A stretch of DNA of 64,000 nt. Origin: an uncultured Synechococcus sp. Lineage in GTDB: Bacteria > Cyanobacteriota > Cyanobacteriia > PCC-6307 > Cyanobiaceae. The notes under the pieces are model-generated. The model saw nothing but the letters and a program-made list of their open reading frames with translations, did not search any database and had not been told where the DNA came from. The stretch spans positions 1 through 64,000 of the forward strand of contig CAJWYF010000008.1 in the NCBI GenBank assembly GCA_913049535.1, read 5' to 3'. Shown piece by piece: positions 42,323 through 54,620 of this stretch. The translations under genes were made by a program, and so were the position numbers. Position 1 is the stretch's first letter. Every line of letters starts with the position of its first letter.

Positions 42323-44215
42323 ATGACCGCGTTCAGCGATTTCATCGAAGCGGCGGGGCTGAACAGCTACGACCCGGCTGCCATCACCAGGATTTATGCC
42401 GGACATCCGCTCCGACTGCTGAAACGGCTGCGGGAAACCCTGATTCCCATCGGCCTGCTGTTGGTGGGAGTCTTGATCGATCGCCTCAGTGGGCGACTCA
42501 ACGACCCAGTGGTCTCCCGCAATCGCGCCCGAGAAGCAGCGAACCTGCTGGCCGATCTGGGTCCCGCTTTCATCAAGGCCGGTCAGGCCCTTTCGACGAG
42601 GCCCGACATCGTGCCGCCGGTGCTGCTGGAAGAGCTGGCACGGCTGCAGGACCAACTGCCCGCATTCCCCAGTGATCAGGCGCGGGCCTGCATTGCCGAG
42701 GACCTCGGTGCACCGGTCGATGAGCTCTACGGCAGCCTGGAGCCAGAACCGATCTCCGCGGCATCACTGGGTCAGGTGTACCGCGGCACGCTCAAAGATG
42801 GCCGCGCTGTGGCGGTGAAGGTGCAGCGCCCCGGACTGCGCGAGCAAATCACACTCGACCTTTACATCGTCCGCAACATCGCCGCCTGGCTCAAAGCCAA
42901 CATCGGCCTGATCCGCAGCGATCTGGTGGCGCTGATCGATGAGCTCGGGCGCCGGGTGTTTGAGGAGATGGACTACTTCAATGAAGCCTCGAATGCCGAG
43001 CGCTTCGCGGAGCTGCACAGCCATAACCCCCGCATCGCTGTCCCCGAGATTCACCGGGAACTCACCAGCCGCCGGGTTCTGACCATGGAGTGGATCGAGG
43101 GGGTCAAGCTCACCCGCCTCGATGCCGTCAAAGCCATGGGTGTGGACCCTGATGAGCTGGTGGATGTGGGCGTCAACTGCAGCCTGCAGCAGCTGCTTGA
43201 GCATGGGTTTTTCCACGCTGATCCCCACCCGGGCAACCTGCTGGCCCTGGCTGACGGCCGTTTGGCCTACCTCGATTTCGGCATGATGAGCGAGGTGACC
43301 CGCTCCTCACGTACGGGGCTGATCCGGGCAGTGGTGCACCTGGTCAACCGCAATTTCGATTCCCTCTCCAAGGATTTCGTCACCCTGGGCTTTCTCGATG
43401 AGGAAGTGGATCTCAAACCGATCGTGCCGGCCTTTGAAGAGGTCTTCGGTCAGGCGATCGAAGCCGGTGTCAGCCGCATGGATTTCAAGGTGGTCACCGA
43501 TGACCTCTCGGGTGTGATGTATCGCTTCCCCTTCCAGGTTCCGCCCTATTACGCCCTGATCATCCGCTCCCTGGTCACCCTTGAAGGCATCGCCTTAAGC
43601 GTCGATCGGAACTTCAAGATTCTTGGTGCGGCCTACCCCTACTTCGCCCGTCGGTTGCTGGAGGACGCCGATCCAGATCTGCGTCAGTCCCTGCGGGAAA
43701 TGCTGTTTGACGGGGATCAATTCCGTTGGAGCCGCCTGGAGAACCTGGTGCTCAGTGCCGCCAAGCAGCAGCAGTTGGACCTGGAACTGCTCCTGGATCA
43801 GACCCTGGATTTCCTCTTCTCCGCCAAAGGCGGACTGCTGCGCCAGCAACTGGTGAATGCAACGGTCGATCAGGTGGATGCCGCCGGTTGGCGTCTGGTG
43901 CAGGGCCTGGGCCGCCGCCTGCCGCTGCGCTTGCGTCCACCAGGTTTGAAAGGTCCACCGCTTGAGCGCAGCAGCGCCACACTGCTTGACCTCGAGCCCA
44001 TCCGTGAACTGGTGCGGATCCTGCAGCAGCTGCCTGGGTTTGAACCCCGTCTGATCACCAGCCGGCTGCCTCGTCTGCTGAATCAACCGGAGATGCGGGC
44101 CATGGGGGCAGACCTCGCCCGGGGTCTGGCGGAGCGGAGCATGGTGCGCCTGGTGCGGGATGTGTTGGTGGAACCGCAAATTCGCCAACAGGTGCAACTC
44201 GAGCAAGCCGCCTAA
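42323..44215 (+). CDS. ABC1/AarF/UbiB-family protein kinase-like
   Basis: LGPAFIKAGQALSTRPD, AAASLGQVY-like region, HGFFHADPHPGNLLAL, YLDFGMMSE. Confidence 0.95.
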   Translation: MTAFSDFIEAAGLNSYDPAAITRIYAGHPLRLLKRLRETLIPIGLLLVGVLIDRLSGRLNDPVVSRNRAREAANLLADLGPAFIKAGQALSTRPDIVPPVLLEELARLQDQLPAFPSDQARACIAEDLGAPVDELYGSLEPEPISAASLGQVYRGTLKDGRAVAVKVQRPGLREQITLDLYIVRNIAAWLKANIGLIRSDLVALIDELGRRVFEEMDYFNEASNAERFAELHSHNPRIAVPEIHRELTSRRVLTMEWIEGVKLTRLDAVKAMGVDPDELVDVGVNCSLQQLLEHGFFHADPHPGNLLALADGRLAYLDFGMMSEVTRSSRTGLIRAVVHLVNRNFDSLSKDFVTLGFLDEEVDLKPIVPAFEEVFGQAIEAGVSRMDFKVVTDDLSGVMYRFPFQVPPYYALIIRSLVTLEGIALSVDRNFKILGAAYPYFARRLLEDADPDLRQSLREMLFDGDQFRWSRLENLVLSAAKQQQLDLELLLDQTLDFLFSAKGGLLRQQLVNATVDQVDAAGWRLVQGLGRRLPLRLRPPGLKGPPLERSSATLLDLEPIRELVRILQQLPGFEPRLITSRLPRLLNQPEMRAMGADLARGLAERSMVRLVRDVLVEPQIRQQVQLEQAA

Positions 44216-44244
44216 ATTTCCTCTGACCAAGCGGCTCGGGATCC

Positions 44245-44745
44245 ATGTTCGATCTGCCTCCTGTGCTGGCAACGGAGAACGTTGTTTTTGTCAGCGGAGC
44301 CTTCCGGCGCACCCTCAAGGTCAGCTCCCTGGAGAATTTCGTTGAAACCGGCGTCCCCAAAGGACTGCTGGGGGACCTGCTGCGCTTCACCAACCAGAAT
44401 CCGGCCGACGTGCGCGGCCTGCTAAAAACGCAGGTTCCACTACCGGTCACCCTCACCAGCCGGCTGCTGGGCACCCGCATCGGCGAAGCGATCCTGGAGC
44501 GAGCAACGGCCATCGTCCATCCGCTGCGGGCCCCTCAGGCAGGGGTCAACGCCCTCAGAGCAGCACTGGTGCTGGGGGTTGCTGAAAACGACGGCGTTCT
44601 CACCCCCATCAGCTTTCTCAAGGCCTACCCAGCCGAGGAGATGGCCATCAATATTCCCCAGCTGCTGGTGATCGTTGAAAAGGCCGCCTCCATCAGCGAT
44701 CTGGTGCAATTTTTCTCGGATGCACCACTCGATGGGCTGCGCTGA
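44245..44745 (+). CDS. stand-alone DUF1400-like protein
   Basis: SGAFRRTLKVSSLENFVETG resembles N-terminal part of DUF1400 alpha/beta hydrolases; no hydrolase domain. Confidence 0.65.
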   Translation: MFDLPPVLATENVVFVSGAFRRTLKVSSLENFVETGVPKGLLGDLLRFTNQNPADVRGLLKTQVPLPVTLTSRLLGTRIGEAILERATAIVHPLRAPQAGVNALRAALVLGVAENDGVLTPISFLKAYPAEEMAINIPQLLVIVEKAASISDLVQFFSDAPLDGLR

Positions 44746-44772
44746 AGCCAGCTTCATGGCTGAGAAAGTAAA

Positions 44773-45900
44773 TTGACGCTTCCTCAGGCCGCCCCTGTGC
44801 CCTTGCTCCGTTCCGTCCGTGGCCTGTTCAGTCGGCCCACCACACAGAACTGGTCAGGGCTGATCCATGCCTACGGCCGCTGGTTGCCTGTGAGTGACCG
44901 CACGCCAGTGGTCAGCCTGTGTGAAGGCGCCACACCCCTGGTCCCTGCTCCGGCCATATCCCAGCGTCTGGGACGGGGCATCGAGGTGCATCTGAAGGTG
45001 GATGGACACAACCCCACCGGCAGCTTCAAGGACCGTGGCATGACCATGGCGGTGAGCAAAGCCAAGGAAGCCGGCGCTGAGGCGGTCATCTGCGCCAGCA
45101 CAGGCAACACCTCAGCGGCGGCCGCGGCCTATGCCCGCCGCGGTGGCATGCGGGCTTTTGTGCTCATTCCCGATGGCTATGTCGCCCAGGGCAAGCTGGC
45201 CCAGGCCCTGCTCTACGGCGCTGAAGTTCTGGCGGTCCGTGGCAACTTCGACCGGGCGCTCACCATCGTCCGAGAGATGGCGGATCAATACCCCATCACC
45301 CTGGTCAATTCGCTGAATCCCTTCCGGCTGCAGGGCCAGAAAACAGCCGCATTTGAAGTAGTCGATGAGCTTGGTTGCGCGCCCGACTGGCTTTGCATCC
45401 CCATGGGCAACGCCGGGAACATCAGCGCTTACTGGATGGGTTTCAAGGAGTACCACCAGGCGGGCCACTGCCGCAATCTGCCGCGCATGATGGGCTTCCA
45501 GGCCGCTGGCTCAGCGCCCCTGGTCAACGGAACCACCGTGGAGCAGCCCGACACCATCGCCACAGCGATTCGCATCGGCAACCCCGCCAACCGCGACAAG
45601 GCGCTCAAGGTGCGCGAAGAGAGCGGTGGTGGTTTCGCTGCAGTCAGCGATGAAGAGATCCTTGATGCCTATCGCTTCCTCGGCCGCGATGAAGGTGTCT
45701 TCTGTGAACCGGCCAGCGCAGCCTCAGTGGCCGGTCTGCTCAAACGCGCTGATGAGGTGCCGGCCGGCGCCAAGGTCGTCTGTGTCCTGACGGGCAACGG
45801 CTTGAAAGATCCCAACACCGCGATTGATCACAGCGGCGGTGCCTTCCATGGAGACCTCAACCCCGATCTTCAGACCGTCGCCAAGGTGATGGGCTTCTGA
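44773..45900 (+). CDS. thrC: threonine synthase (TTG start)
   Basis: [23 protein letters not shown] (PLP Lys), [25 protein letters not shown]. Confidence 0.96.
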   Translation: MTLPQAAPVPLLRSVRGLFSRPTTQNWSGLIHAYGRWLPVSDRTPVVSLCEGATPLVPAPAISQRLGRGIEVHLKVDGHNPTGSFKDRGMTMAVSKAKEAGAEAVICASTGNTSAAAAAYARRGGMRAFVLIPDGYVAQGKLAQALLYGAEVLAVRGNFDRALTIVREMADQYPITLVNSLNPFRLQGQKTAAFEVVDELGCAPDWLCIPMGNAGNISAYWMGFKEYHQAGHCRNLPRMMGFQAAGSAPLVNGTTVEQPDTIATAIRIGNPANRDKALKVREESGGGFAAVSDEEILDAYRFLGRDEGVFCEPASAASVAGLLKRADEVPAGAKVVCVLTGNGLKDPNTAIDHSGGAFHGDLNPDLQTVAKVMGF

Positions 45901-45925
45901 GCGATCCACCGGTGATGTCAGCCAA

Positions 45926-45947
45926 GGCCCGGGAAACCGGTTTTTTT
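45926..45947 (+). terminator. rho-independent terminator downstream of thrC
   Basis: CCGG-GAAA-CCGG followed by TTTTTTT (short 4-bp stem). Confidence 0.6.
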
Positions 45948-46304
45948 ATGGCTTGATGCAGCAGTCAACCGCCGAACTGTCTGCGGAAAGAGCCGGTTGC
46001 TGTTGTGAAAAATCTGAGGAAGAAAGAACCACAGGATGGAGCCCCCATCTCCCCAGGCTGGGGAAATGGGGGAGAAGCCGCTGACTCTCCCAAGCTGGAG
46101 ATCACCACTCCACAACGCCATGGCCGTCAGTTCCCTGCTGACTTCTGCCATGCAGCCGTTTTCCCCCGTCTCCCCAGGCCCTACGACGGCTGTTTTATTC
46201 GTTCTTCTTCTTGAACTCTTGAAAGAACTTCAGAAGAGCCTGGGAAACGCGTTGCGGTTTAGCCAGTCGTGTGGAAGCTTGGTAGCGCCTGAAGCCGCAT
46301 TGGG
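45948..46304. other. candidate replication-origin region upstream of dnaN
   Basis: Long intergenic next to dnaN; inverted repeats; one DnaA-box-like TTTTTCACA on minus strand (46004-46012); relatively AT-rich segment about 46190-46235. Confidence 0.45.
46042..46072. repeat. imperfect inverted repeat (31 nt)
   Basis: CCCCCAT C TCCCCAG G CTGGGGA A ATGGGGG. Confidence 0.85.
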
Positions 46305-47444
46305 ATGAAACTGGTCTGCAGCCAAGCGGAACTGAACGGCAGTCTTCAGCTGGTCAGCCGGGCTATTGCCGGTCGTCCCACCCACCCGGTGCTGGCCAAT
46401 GTCCTGGTCACCGCTGACGCTGCAGCCGGCAGGCTCAGCCTGACGGGCTTTGATCTGAGCCTCGGCATCCAGACCAGTTTCCCGGCGGTGGTGGAAGCCA
46501 GTGGTGCCATCACCCTGCCGGCCAAGCTGCTCACCGACATCGTCAGCCGACTGCCGTCGGAAGGTCCCATCACCCTGGCCTGCCCTGAAGGCGAAGAGCA
46601 GACCGAGCTCTCAGCGTTGACCGGGAGCTACCAGATGCGGGGTCTCTCCGCTGAAGATTTCCCTGAGTTGCCCCTGGCTCAGAACGGCCAGCCCCTCCTG
46701 CTGAGCGGCGAAGCGTTTGCTGAAGGACTGCGCAGCACGCTGTTTGCCAGCAGTAGCGATGAATCCAAACAGATCCTCACCGGTATCCACCTCAAGGTGG
46801 AAAACGGCGGACTGGAGTTTGCTGCCACCGATGGACACCGCCTGGCGGTGCGCCGCAACGCCGCTGGCGGGCAGGAGGGGACCGATTCCTTTGCGGTCAC
46901 GGTTCCCGCCCGTTCCCTGCGCGAGCTTGAGCGTCTGCTCTCGGCTCGCCCTTCAGAAGAGGCCATCAGCCTGTTCTGTGATCGCGGCCAGGTGGTCTTC
47001 CTCTGGGCGGATCAGGTGTTGACCAGCCGCACGCTCGAGGGCACCTACCCCAATTACGGCCAGCTGATTCCTGACAGTTTCGGCCGTTCCATCAGCGTCG
47101 AGCGCAAGCCCTTCATGGCGGCCTTGGAGCGCATCGCGGTGCTGGCCGATCAGCACAACAACGTCGTCAAACTCACCGCTGAACCGGCCAATGCCCAGCT
47201 CCAGCTCAGCGCTGATGCCCTGGATGTCGGTAGTGGCTCGGAAGCCTTGCCCGCCCGCATCGAGGGCGACGAGATCGCCATGGCGTTCAACGTCCGCTAC
47301 CTCCTGGAAGGCCTCAAGGCGATGCCCGATGCTGAGGTCCGTCTTAATCTCAACACCCCCACCAGTCCTGCGGTGCTGAGTGCAGCTGACGCAGATGCCA
47401 GCGGCTTCACCTATCTGGTGATGCCGGTGCAGATCCGCAGCTGA
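46305..47444 (+). CDS. dnaN: DNA polymerase III subunit beta (sliding clamp)
   Basis: MKLVCSQAELNGSLQLVSRAI, RPTHPVLANVLV, FAATDGHRLAVR, YLVMPVQIRS C-terminus. Confidence 0.97.
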   Translation: MKLVCSQAELNGSLQLVSRAIAGRPTHPVLANVLVTADAAAGRLSLTGFDLSLGIQTSFPAVVEASGAITLPAKLLTDIVSRLPSEGPITLACPEGEEQTELSALTGSYQMRGLSAEDFPELPLAQNGQPLLLSGEAFAEGLRSTLFASSSDESKQILTGIHLKVENGGLEFAATDGHRLAVRRNAAGGQEGTDSFAVTVPARSLRELERLLSARPSEEAISLFCDRGQVVFLWADQVLTSRTLEGTYPNYGQLIPDSFGRSISVERKPFMAALERIAVLADQHNNVVKLTAEPANAQLQLSADALDVGSGSEALPARIEGDEIAMAFNVRYLLEGLKAMPDAEVRLNLNTPTSPAVLSAADADASGFTYLVMPVQIRS

Positions 47445-47460
47445 GCGCCGGCAGGAACCG

Positions 47461-48198
47461 ATGGTGCCTCCTCGTCAGATTCTGATCAGCGATCTGTTGC
47501 GGGCCCGCATCCGCGATGGTCTCGGCCAGGACCTGGGCGTCGGTCATCAGATTTGGATGCATCCCCCCTGTCACCGTCTGCTGGGCTGGAGTTCCAGGCC
47601 TTCGGCCTTCGGGCCTCACCGAATGGTCTGGCGCCTTGATCAACTGCTGCAGCTCGAGGAGGGAGAAGCCCTGGTCGAGGGGGATCCTTGCGACTCCGAG
47701 CAGAGCACTCTGGATCTGCTGCCGACGCTGCTGGATGCTGCCCTGTTGGGTCGCGGCGAGCGCACGCTGGGGCGCCTGGTGGATGGGGTGGTGAATCGTG
47801 CCAATGGCCGTATTGAGTACTACCTGGTGGCCCGCAGTGATCCCCGGCTGCCGGGCAGCAGTCGCTGGCGCCTGGAGCCCGACCGGCTGATCGATCAGCA
47901 ACCCGGTCAGGTGCAGGCTGCTTTGGAGGAGCTGGATGACCTGCCGCTGGATCGCGCCAGCATCCGTCAGCAGGTGTTGCGCCGTAGCCGTCAGTGGCGC
48001 GAGCAGGTGCCTGACTCGGTGGATGGGTTGGAAGACCGTCTGCGCTCCTGGGGGCAGCGCCTCTGGGATGGTGGTGAGGATCTGATCGAGCGCTGGCGGG
48101 AAGACGATCTGCCCCCGCAGCCGGAGCGGCGTGATTCGCGCCCGCGTGATCGCACCCGTGACTGGGACGATGAGCCCGATGGGGATCCCTGGATCTGA
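47461..48198 (+). CDS. conserved hypothetical protein, PRC-barrel-like region
   Basis: GRLVDGVVNRANGRIEYYLVARSDPRLPGSSRWRL; position between dnaN and purL. Confidence 0.75.
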   Translation: MVPPRQILISDLLRARIRDGLGQDLGVGHQIWMHPPCHRLLGWSSRPSAFGPHRMVWRLDQLLQLEEGEALVEGDPCDSEQSTLDLLPTLLDAALLGRGERTLGRLVDGVVNRANGRIEYYLVARSDPRLPGSSRWRLEPDRLIDQQPGQVQAALEELDDLPLDRASIRQQVLRRSRQWREQVPDSVDGLEDRLRSWGQRLWDGGEDLIERWREDDLPPQPERRDSRPRDRTRDWDDEPDGDPWI

Positions 48199-48238
48199 GC
48201 TCATCCAGACTGGTGCAATCCGTTGAGCTGCAAAGCCC

Positions 48239-50614
48239 TTGGTCTCCACCCCTGCCCCCGGTGCTTCCGCCTTTGATCAGGCCCCAGCCGCCATTGCGGC
48301 CCAGGTCAAACAGGAGGGACTGACCCGTGAGGATTACAACGAGATCGTTCGTCGCTTAGGCCGGCATCCGAATCGCGCCGAACTGGGGATGTTCGGTGTC
48401 ATGTGGTCAGAGCACTGCTGCTACCGCAATTCACGGCCGTTGCTCAAGCAGTTTCCGACCGAGGGTCCGCGCATCCTGGTGGGCCCCGGTGAGAACGCCG
48501 GGGTCGTTGATCTTGGTGAGGGGCATCGCCTCGCCTTCAAGATCGAAAGCCACAATCACCCCTCAGCGGTGGAACCGTTTCAAGGGGCAGCCACCGGTGT
48601 GGGCGGCATCTTGCGGGACATCTTCACCATGGGAGCCCGCCCCCTGGCCCTGTTGGATGCCTTGCGTTTTGGTCCCCTTGAGGATCCTCGCAACGCTGGG
48701 CTGATGGAGGGGGTCGTCGCCGGCATTGCCCATTACGGCAACTGCGTCGGGGTGCCCACCGTGGGCGGTGAGGTGGCGTTTGATCCGAGCTACAGCGGCA
48801 ACCCCCTGGTCAATGCCATGGCGTTGGGGCTGATGGAGACCGAGGAGATCGTGCGTTCCGGTGCTTCGGGGGTGGGCAATCCCGTCGTTTACGTGGGCAG
48901 CACCACCGGCCGCGATGGCATGGGGGGCGCCAGCTTTGCCAGCGCCGAACTCAGTGAGGACTCTCTGGATGATCGCCCTGCGGTTCAGGTGGGGGATCCA
49001 TTCCTCGAGAAGGGGCTGATTGAAGCCTGCCTGGAGGCGTTCAAAAGTGGTGATGTCGTCGCAGCCCAGGACATGGGTGCCGCCGGCCTCACATGCAGCT
49101 GTGCCGAGATGGCGGCCAAGGGCGATGTCGGCATCGAGCTGGATTTGGATCTGGTGCCAGCCCGCGAGAGCGGGATGACGGCTTACGAGTACCTGCTCTC
49201 GGAATCCCAGGAGCGCATGTTGTTTGTGGTCGAGCAGGGCCGCGAACAGCCTCTGATGCAGCGCTTCCGCCGCTGGGGACTGCAGGCTGCTGTCGTCGGC
49301 CGTGTGCTGGAAGAGCCTGTGGTGCGCGTGTTGCAGCAGGGACAGGTGGCCGCTGAAGTGCCTTCGCGGGCCTTGGCAGAAGACACACCGATCAACCGCC
49401 GGGCCCTGCTGGAGCAGCCCCCTGAATCGATTCAGCAGCACTGGCGTTGGAGTGAGCAGATGCTGCCTGCGCTGCAGGCCGCTGAGGTGCCTGAGGTGCT
49501 GTTGGCGCTGTTGGATGACCCCACCATCGCCAGCAAACGCTGGGTCTGGCGCCAGTACGACCATCAGGTGCAGGCCAATACCGTCGTCCCGCCTGGTGGC
49601 GCCGATGCGGCGGTGGTGCGTCTGCGTCCCCAGGAGGGAGAGCGGGCGCTGCAAGCCAGCGGGCGTGGTGTGGCCGCAACGGTGGATTGCCCCAACCGCT
49701 GGGTGGCGCTTGATCCCGAGCGCGGTGGCATGGCGGCCGTGGCAGAGGCGGCGCGGAACCTCAGTTGCGTGGGCGCTGAGCCCGTGGCGGTCACGGACAA
49801 TCTCAATTTCCCCTCTCCAGAGACGCCGACGGGGTACTGGCAGTTGGCGATGGCCTGTCAGGGCTTAGCGGAGGGTTGCCGCGCGCTGGCGACACCGGTC
49901 ACCGGTGGCAATGTTTCGCTCTACAACGACACGCGTCTGCCCGATGGGCGGGTCCAGCCGATTCAGCCCACGCCTGTGGTTGGCATGGTGGGCCTGGTGG
50001 AGCGGCTTGAGCGGCTGGTGGGCCTGGCGTGGCCCCAGCCTGAGCAGGAGGCTGCGGCCCATCAGGTGCTGCTCTTGGGTCTGCCTTTGGACTGTGGTGC
50101 TGAGGACGACCGGCTTGGTCTGGCGGGCAGCAGCTACCTGCAGGTGCGCCATGGCTTGTGCACCGGCCGCCCACCGCGTCCGGACCTGGACTTTGAGCGG
50201 CAGGTGCAGGGGGCGCTGCGGGCCGCCATTGCCCAGGGTCTGGTGAGTGCAGCCCATGATCTCTCTGATGGTGGGTTGCTGGTGGCGGCCTCAGAGATGG
50301 CGATGGCGGCCGGTTGCGGTGCCCAGCTGGAGCTGCCGAGCTCTGCGCTGCGGCTTGAGCGTTTGTTGTTTGCCGAAGGCGGTGCCCGGATCCTGGTGAG
50401 CGTCAGCCCGGATCAGCAGCAGGACCTGGAGTCCATGCTCCGGTCCCAGGGCTGCCCCAGCCAGTGGTTGGGACGTGTGCAGCAGGACCCCCAGCTGGTG
50501 GTGCGTCAGGCTGGAAGCACGCTGGTGGACCTGCCCCTGATCAGCCTGCACGATGCTCACGATCAAGGGCTGCCGCGGCGCCTGCAACAGCAAGCCCTCG
50601 GGCACAATGGTTAA
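48239..50614 (+). CDS. purL: phosphoribosylformylglycinamidine synthase II (TTG start or GTG 48242)
   Basis: [66 protein letters not shown]. Confidence 0.97.
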   Translation: MVSTPAPGASAFDQAPAAIAAQVKQEGLTREDYNEIVRRLGRHPNRAELGMFGVMWSEHCCYRNSRPLLKQFPTEGPRILVGPGENAGVVDLGEGHRLAFKIESHNHPSAVEPFQGAATGVGGILRDIFTMGARPLALLDALRFGPLEDPRNAGLMEGVVAGIAHYGNCVGVPTVGGEVAFDPSYSGNPLVNAMALGLMETEEIVRSGASGVGNPVVYVGSTTGRDGMGGASFASAELSEDSLDDRPAVQVGDPFLEKGLIEACLEAFKSGDVVAAQDMGAAGLTCSCAEMAAKGDVGIELDLDLVPARESGMTAYEYLLSESQERMLFVVEQGREQPLMQRFRRWGLQAAVVGRVLEEPVVRVLQQGQVAAEVPSRALAEDTPINRRALLEQPPESIQQHWRWSEQMLPALQAAEVPEVLLALLDDPTIASKRWVWRQYDHQVQANTVVPPGGADAAVVRLRPQEGERALQASGRGVAATVDCPNRWVALDPERGGMAAVAEAARNLSCVGAEPVAVTDNLNFPSPETPTGYWQLAMACQGLAEGCRALATPVTGGNVSLYNDTRLPDGRVQPIQPTPVVGMVGLVERLERLVGLAWPQPEQEAAAHQVLLLGLPLDCGAEDDRLGLAGSSYLQVRHGLCTGRPPRPDLDFERQVQGALRAAIAQGLVSAAHDLSDGGLLVAASEMAMAAGCGAQLELPSSALRLERLLFAEGGARILVSVSPDQQQDLESMLRSQGCPSQWLGRVQQDPQLVVRQAGSTLVDLPLISLHDAHDQGLPRRLQQQALGHNG

Positions 50615-50620
50615 GCAATT

Positions 50621-52109
<1,489 letters not shown>

Positions 52110-52120
<11 letters not shown>

Positions 52121-54572
52121 TCAAGGGGATCAGCTCCTCAACAGCTTGCGTTTTGGGGAGCTCCAGCTGGGTGCCTGAGCCTCGCCCATCCTCGACAGCC
52201 AGCGCAGTGGTGTTCACCCGCATGCTGCCGCCTGAGGTGCAGACGCTGACCATGGTGGTGGTGGCCCGCAGATCCACCAGTTGATCAGAACGTTCGCTGA
52301 AGCGCAGTCCGATCTCGCCGAGATCACCTCGCTGGCAGCGGCGCAGGCTGCCCATGGCCAGACGCTTGAGTTGCCCCTGCTGGCTGATGAGCAGCAGGTC
52401 ACCGCCGGAAGCCGCCGCCGCGGCACCCACGATCGATTCGCCCGGCAGCAGTCGCATCAGCACGGGACCCTGGGCGGTGCGTCCCATCAGCGGTACGGCG
52501 CTGTCATCAATGGGCAGGCGCAGCATGCGTCCGGTGCTGCTGGCCACGGCCAGGTCCTCACCGCTGCGGCACAGCACCGCCCGCTCGAGCTGAACACCGT
52601 CCTTGAGTTTCAACACCGAGGTGGCACGGCCTGACAGATCCCGCAGGTCAGCTCCGGCCAGACGCTTGAAGCGGCCGTCGCTGCTGAGCAGACCGATGCT
52701 GAAATCCGTATCGCCCGGTGGCAGCAGGATCACATCCACCACCTGTTCGGTCTGACCGGTGACGCTGTCCGGCAGGAATTTGTCGAGCGCACCGGGCTGT
52801 TGGGCTGCAAATTCCCAGCGCAGCGCCGCCACCCGCCCTCCGCTGGTGAAGGCCAGAAGTTGGGGAACCGGTTGCACCGGCAGGATCAGCCGCGCGCAGG
52901 CACCGTGCTCACCGAAGGGAACCGCGTCCTGCAGATGCAGGCGCCCCAGCATCTGCGGACTGGCGATGCGCAGCAGGCCATCGTTTTGCAGCAGCAGGCT
53001 GTGATCACTGCTGATTGTCGCCAGGGCCTGCTGGCGTTGCATTTCGGTGTTGGGTCGTTGCGCCGCGGCCCGTTGCGCCACCAGGTCATCACCCCCTTCC
53101 TGCAGCCGGGTGCGCCGGGGGGAGGCGTAGCGCTTGCGCAGACTCTTGAGCTCATCGACCAGGGTGTCGAGCAGGGTGCCGCGGTCATCCAACAGATGCC
53201 GCAGGCGTCCCTGCTCCTGGCGCAGCTCGCCTAGTTCCTGGCGCAGGCTTTCCTGCTCAAGCCCCGTCAGGCGCCGCAGCGGCATAGCGAGCACGGCATC
53301 GGCCTGCCGCTCGCTCAGATCCAGCCTTACCTGCAGGCTGGCCCGTGCGGTGGCTGCATCGCGGGCGTTCTGAATCATCTGGATCACCTCGGCCAGGGCA
53401 TCGAGGGCCTTGATCAGACCCTCCACCACCTCGAGCCGTTCTTCGCAGCGGCGCAGGGCATAACGGGTGCGCCGCACCATCGTCAGTTCCCGGTACTCCA
53501 GGAACTGCGTCAGCAGCTGACGCAGGCTCAATTGCAGCGGCTGCCCATTCACCAGCGCCAGCAGGATCGCGCCGAAGTTCGATTGCAGGGCTGTGCGTTT
53601 GTGCAGTTCAGCCAGCACCTGTTCTGGATTGGCATCACGGCGCAGCTCCACCACGACCCGCATCCCCTCGCGGTCGCTTTCATCGCGGATGTCGGCAATG
53701 CCGGCCACCTTGCCGTCATTGACCTGTTCGGCCAGTTTTTCAATCCAGCCGGCTTTGCTGAGTTGGTAGGGCAACTCGGTGATCACCACCGCATTGCGTT
53801 TATGGCGTCCCTTCCCTGGCTGGACTTCCTCAACGTGGGCCACCCCGCGCATCGGGATGCTGCCGCGGCCGTTGAGATAGGTGTCCCGCACCCCACTGCC
53901 CGTGAGGACCACCCCACCTGAGGGGAAATCAGGTCCTGGGATCAGCTCCAGCAGCTTTTCATCGCTGAGCTCGGGATTGCGGGTCAGGGCCACCAGGGCA
54001 TCGACCACCTCGCCCAGGTTGTGTGGCGGGATGCTGGTCGCCATGCCCACGGCAATCCCGGTGCAGCCGTTCAGCAGCAGAAACGGCAGTTGGGCGGGAA
54101 GAACGGTGGGTTCCTGCTGGGAGCCATCGAAGTTGGGGGCGAAATCGACGGTGTCATTGCCGATTTCTTCCAGCATTCCCTGGTGGGATATGGGCGCCAG
54201 GCGGGTCTCGGTGTACCGCATGGCCGCCGGTGGGTCGTCGTCCACCGAGCCGAAGTTGCCGTGGCCATCGAGCAATGGGTGCCGGCAACCGAAGGTCTGC
54301 ACCTGCCGCACCAGCGCGTCATAGACGGCCTGGTCGCCATGGGGGTGGTACTTGCCCAGCACATCACCCACCACCCGGGCGCACTTGCGGTAAGGGCGAT
54401 CTGGTGTGAGCCCCAGCTCGTGCATCGCATAAAGAATCCTGCGCTGCACCGGCTTGAGGCCATCCCGCACATCGGGAAGGGCTCGTCCCACGATCACGCT
54501 CATCGCGTATTCGAGATACGAGCGCTGCATCTCCTGATGCAGGGAAATCGGAACGATGCGCTCGTCCGCCAT
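52110..54572 (-). CDS. gyrA: DNA gyrase/topoisomerase IV subunit A
   Basis: [55 protein letters not shown]. Confidence 0.94.
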
Positions 54573-54620
54573 GCGGCGTGGGTCAGGCCCGAACAGTGGC
54601 GCTCAGCCTACAGATGCTGA

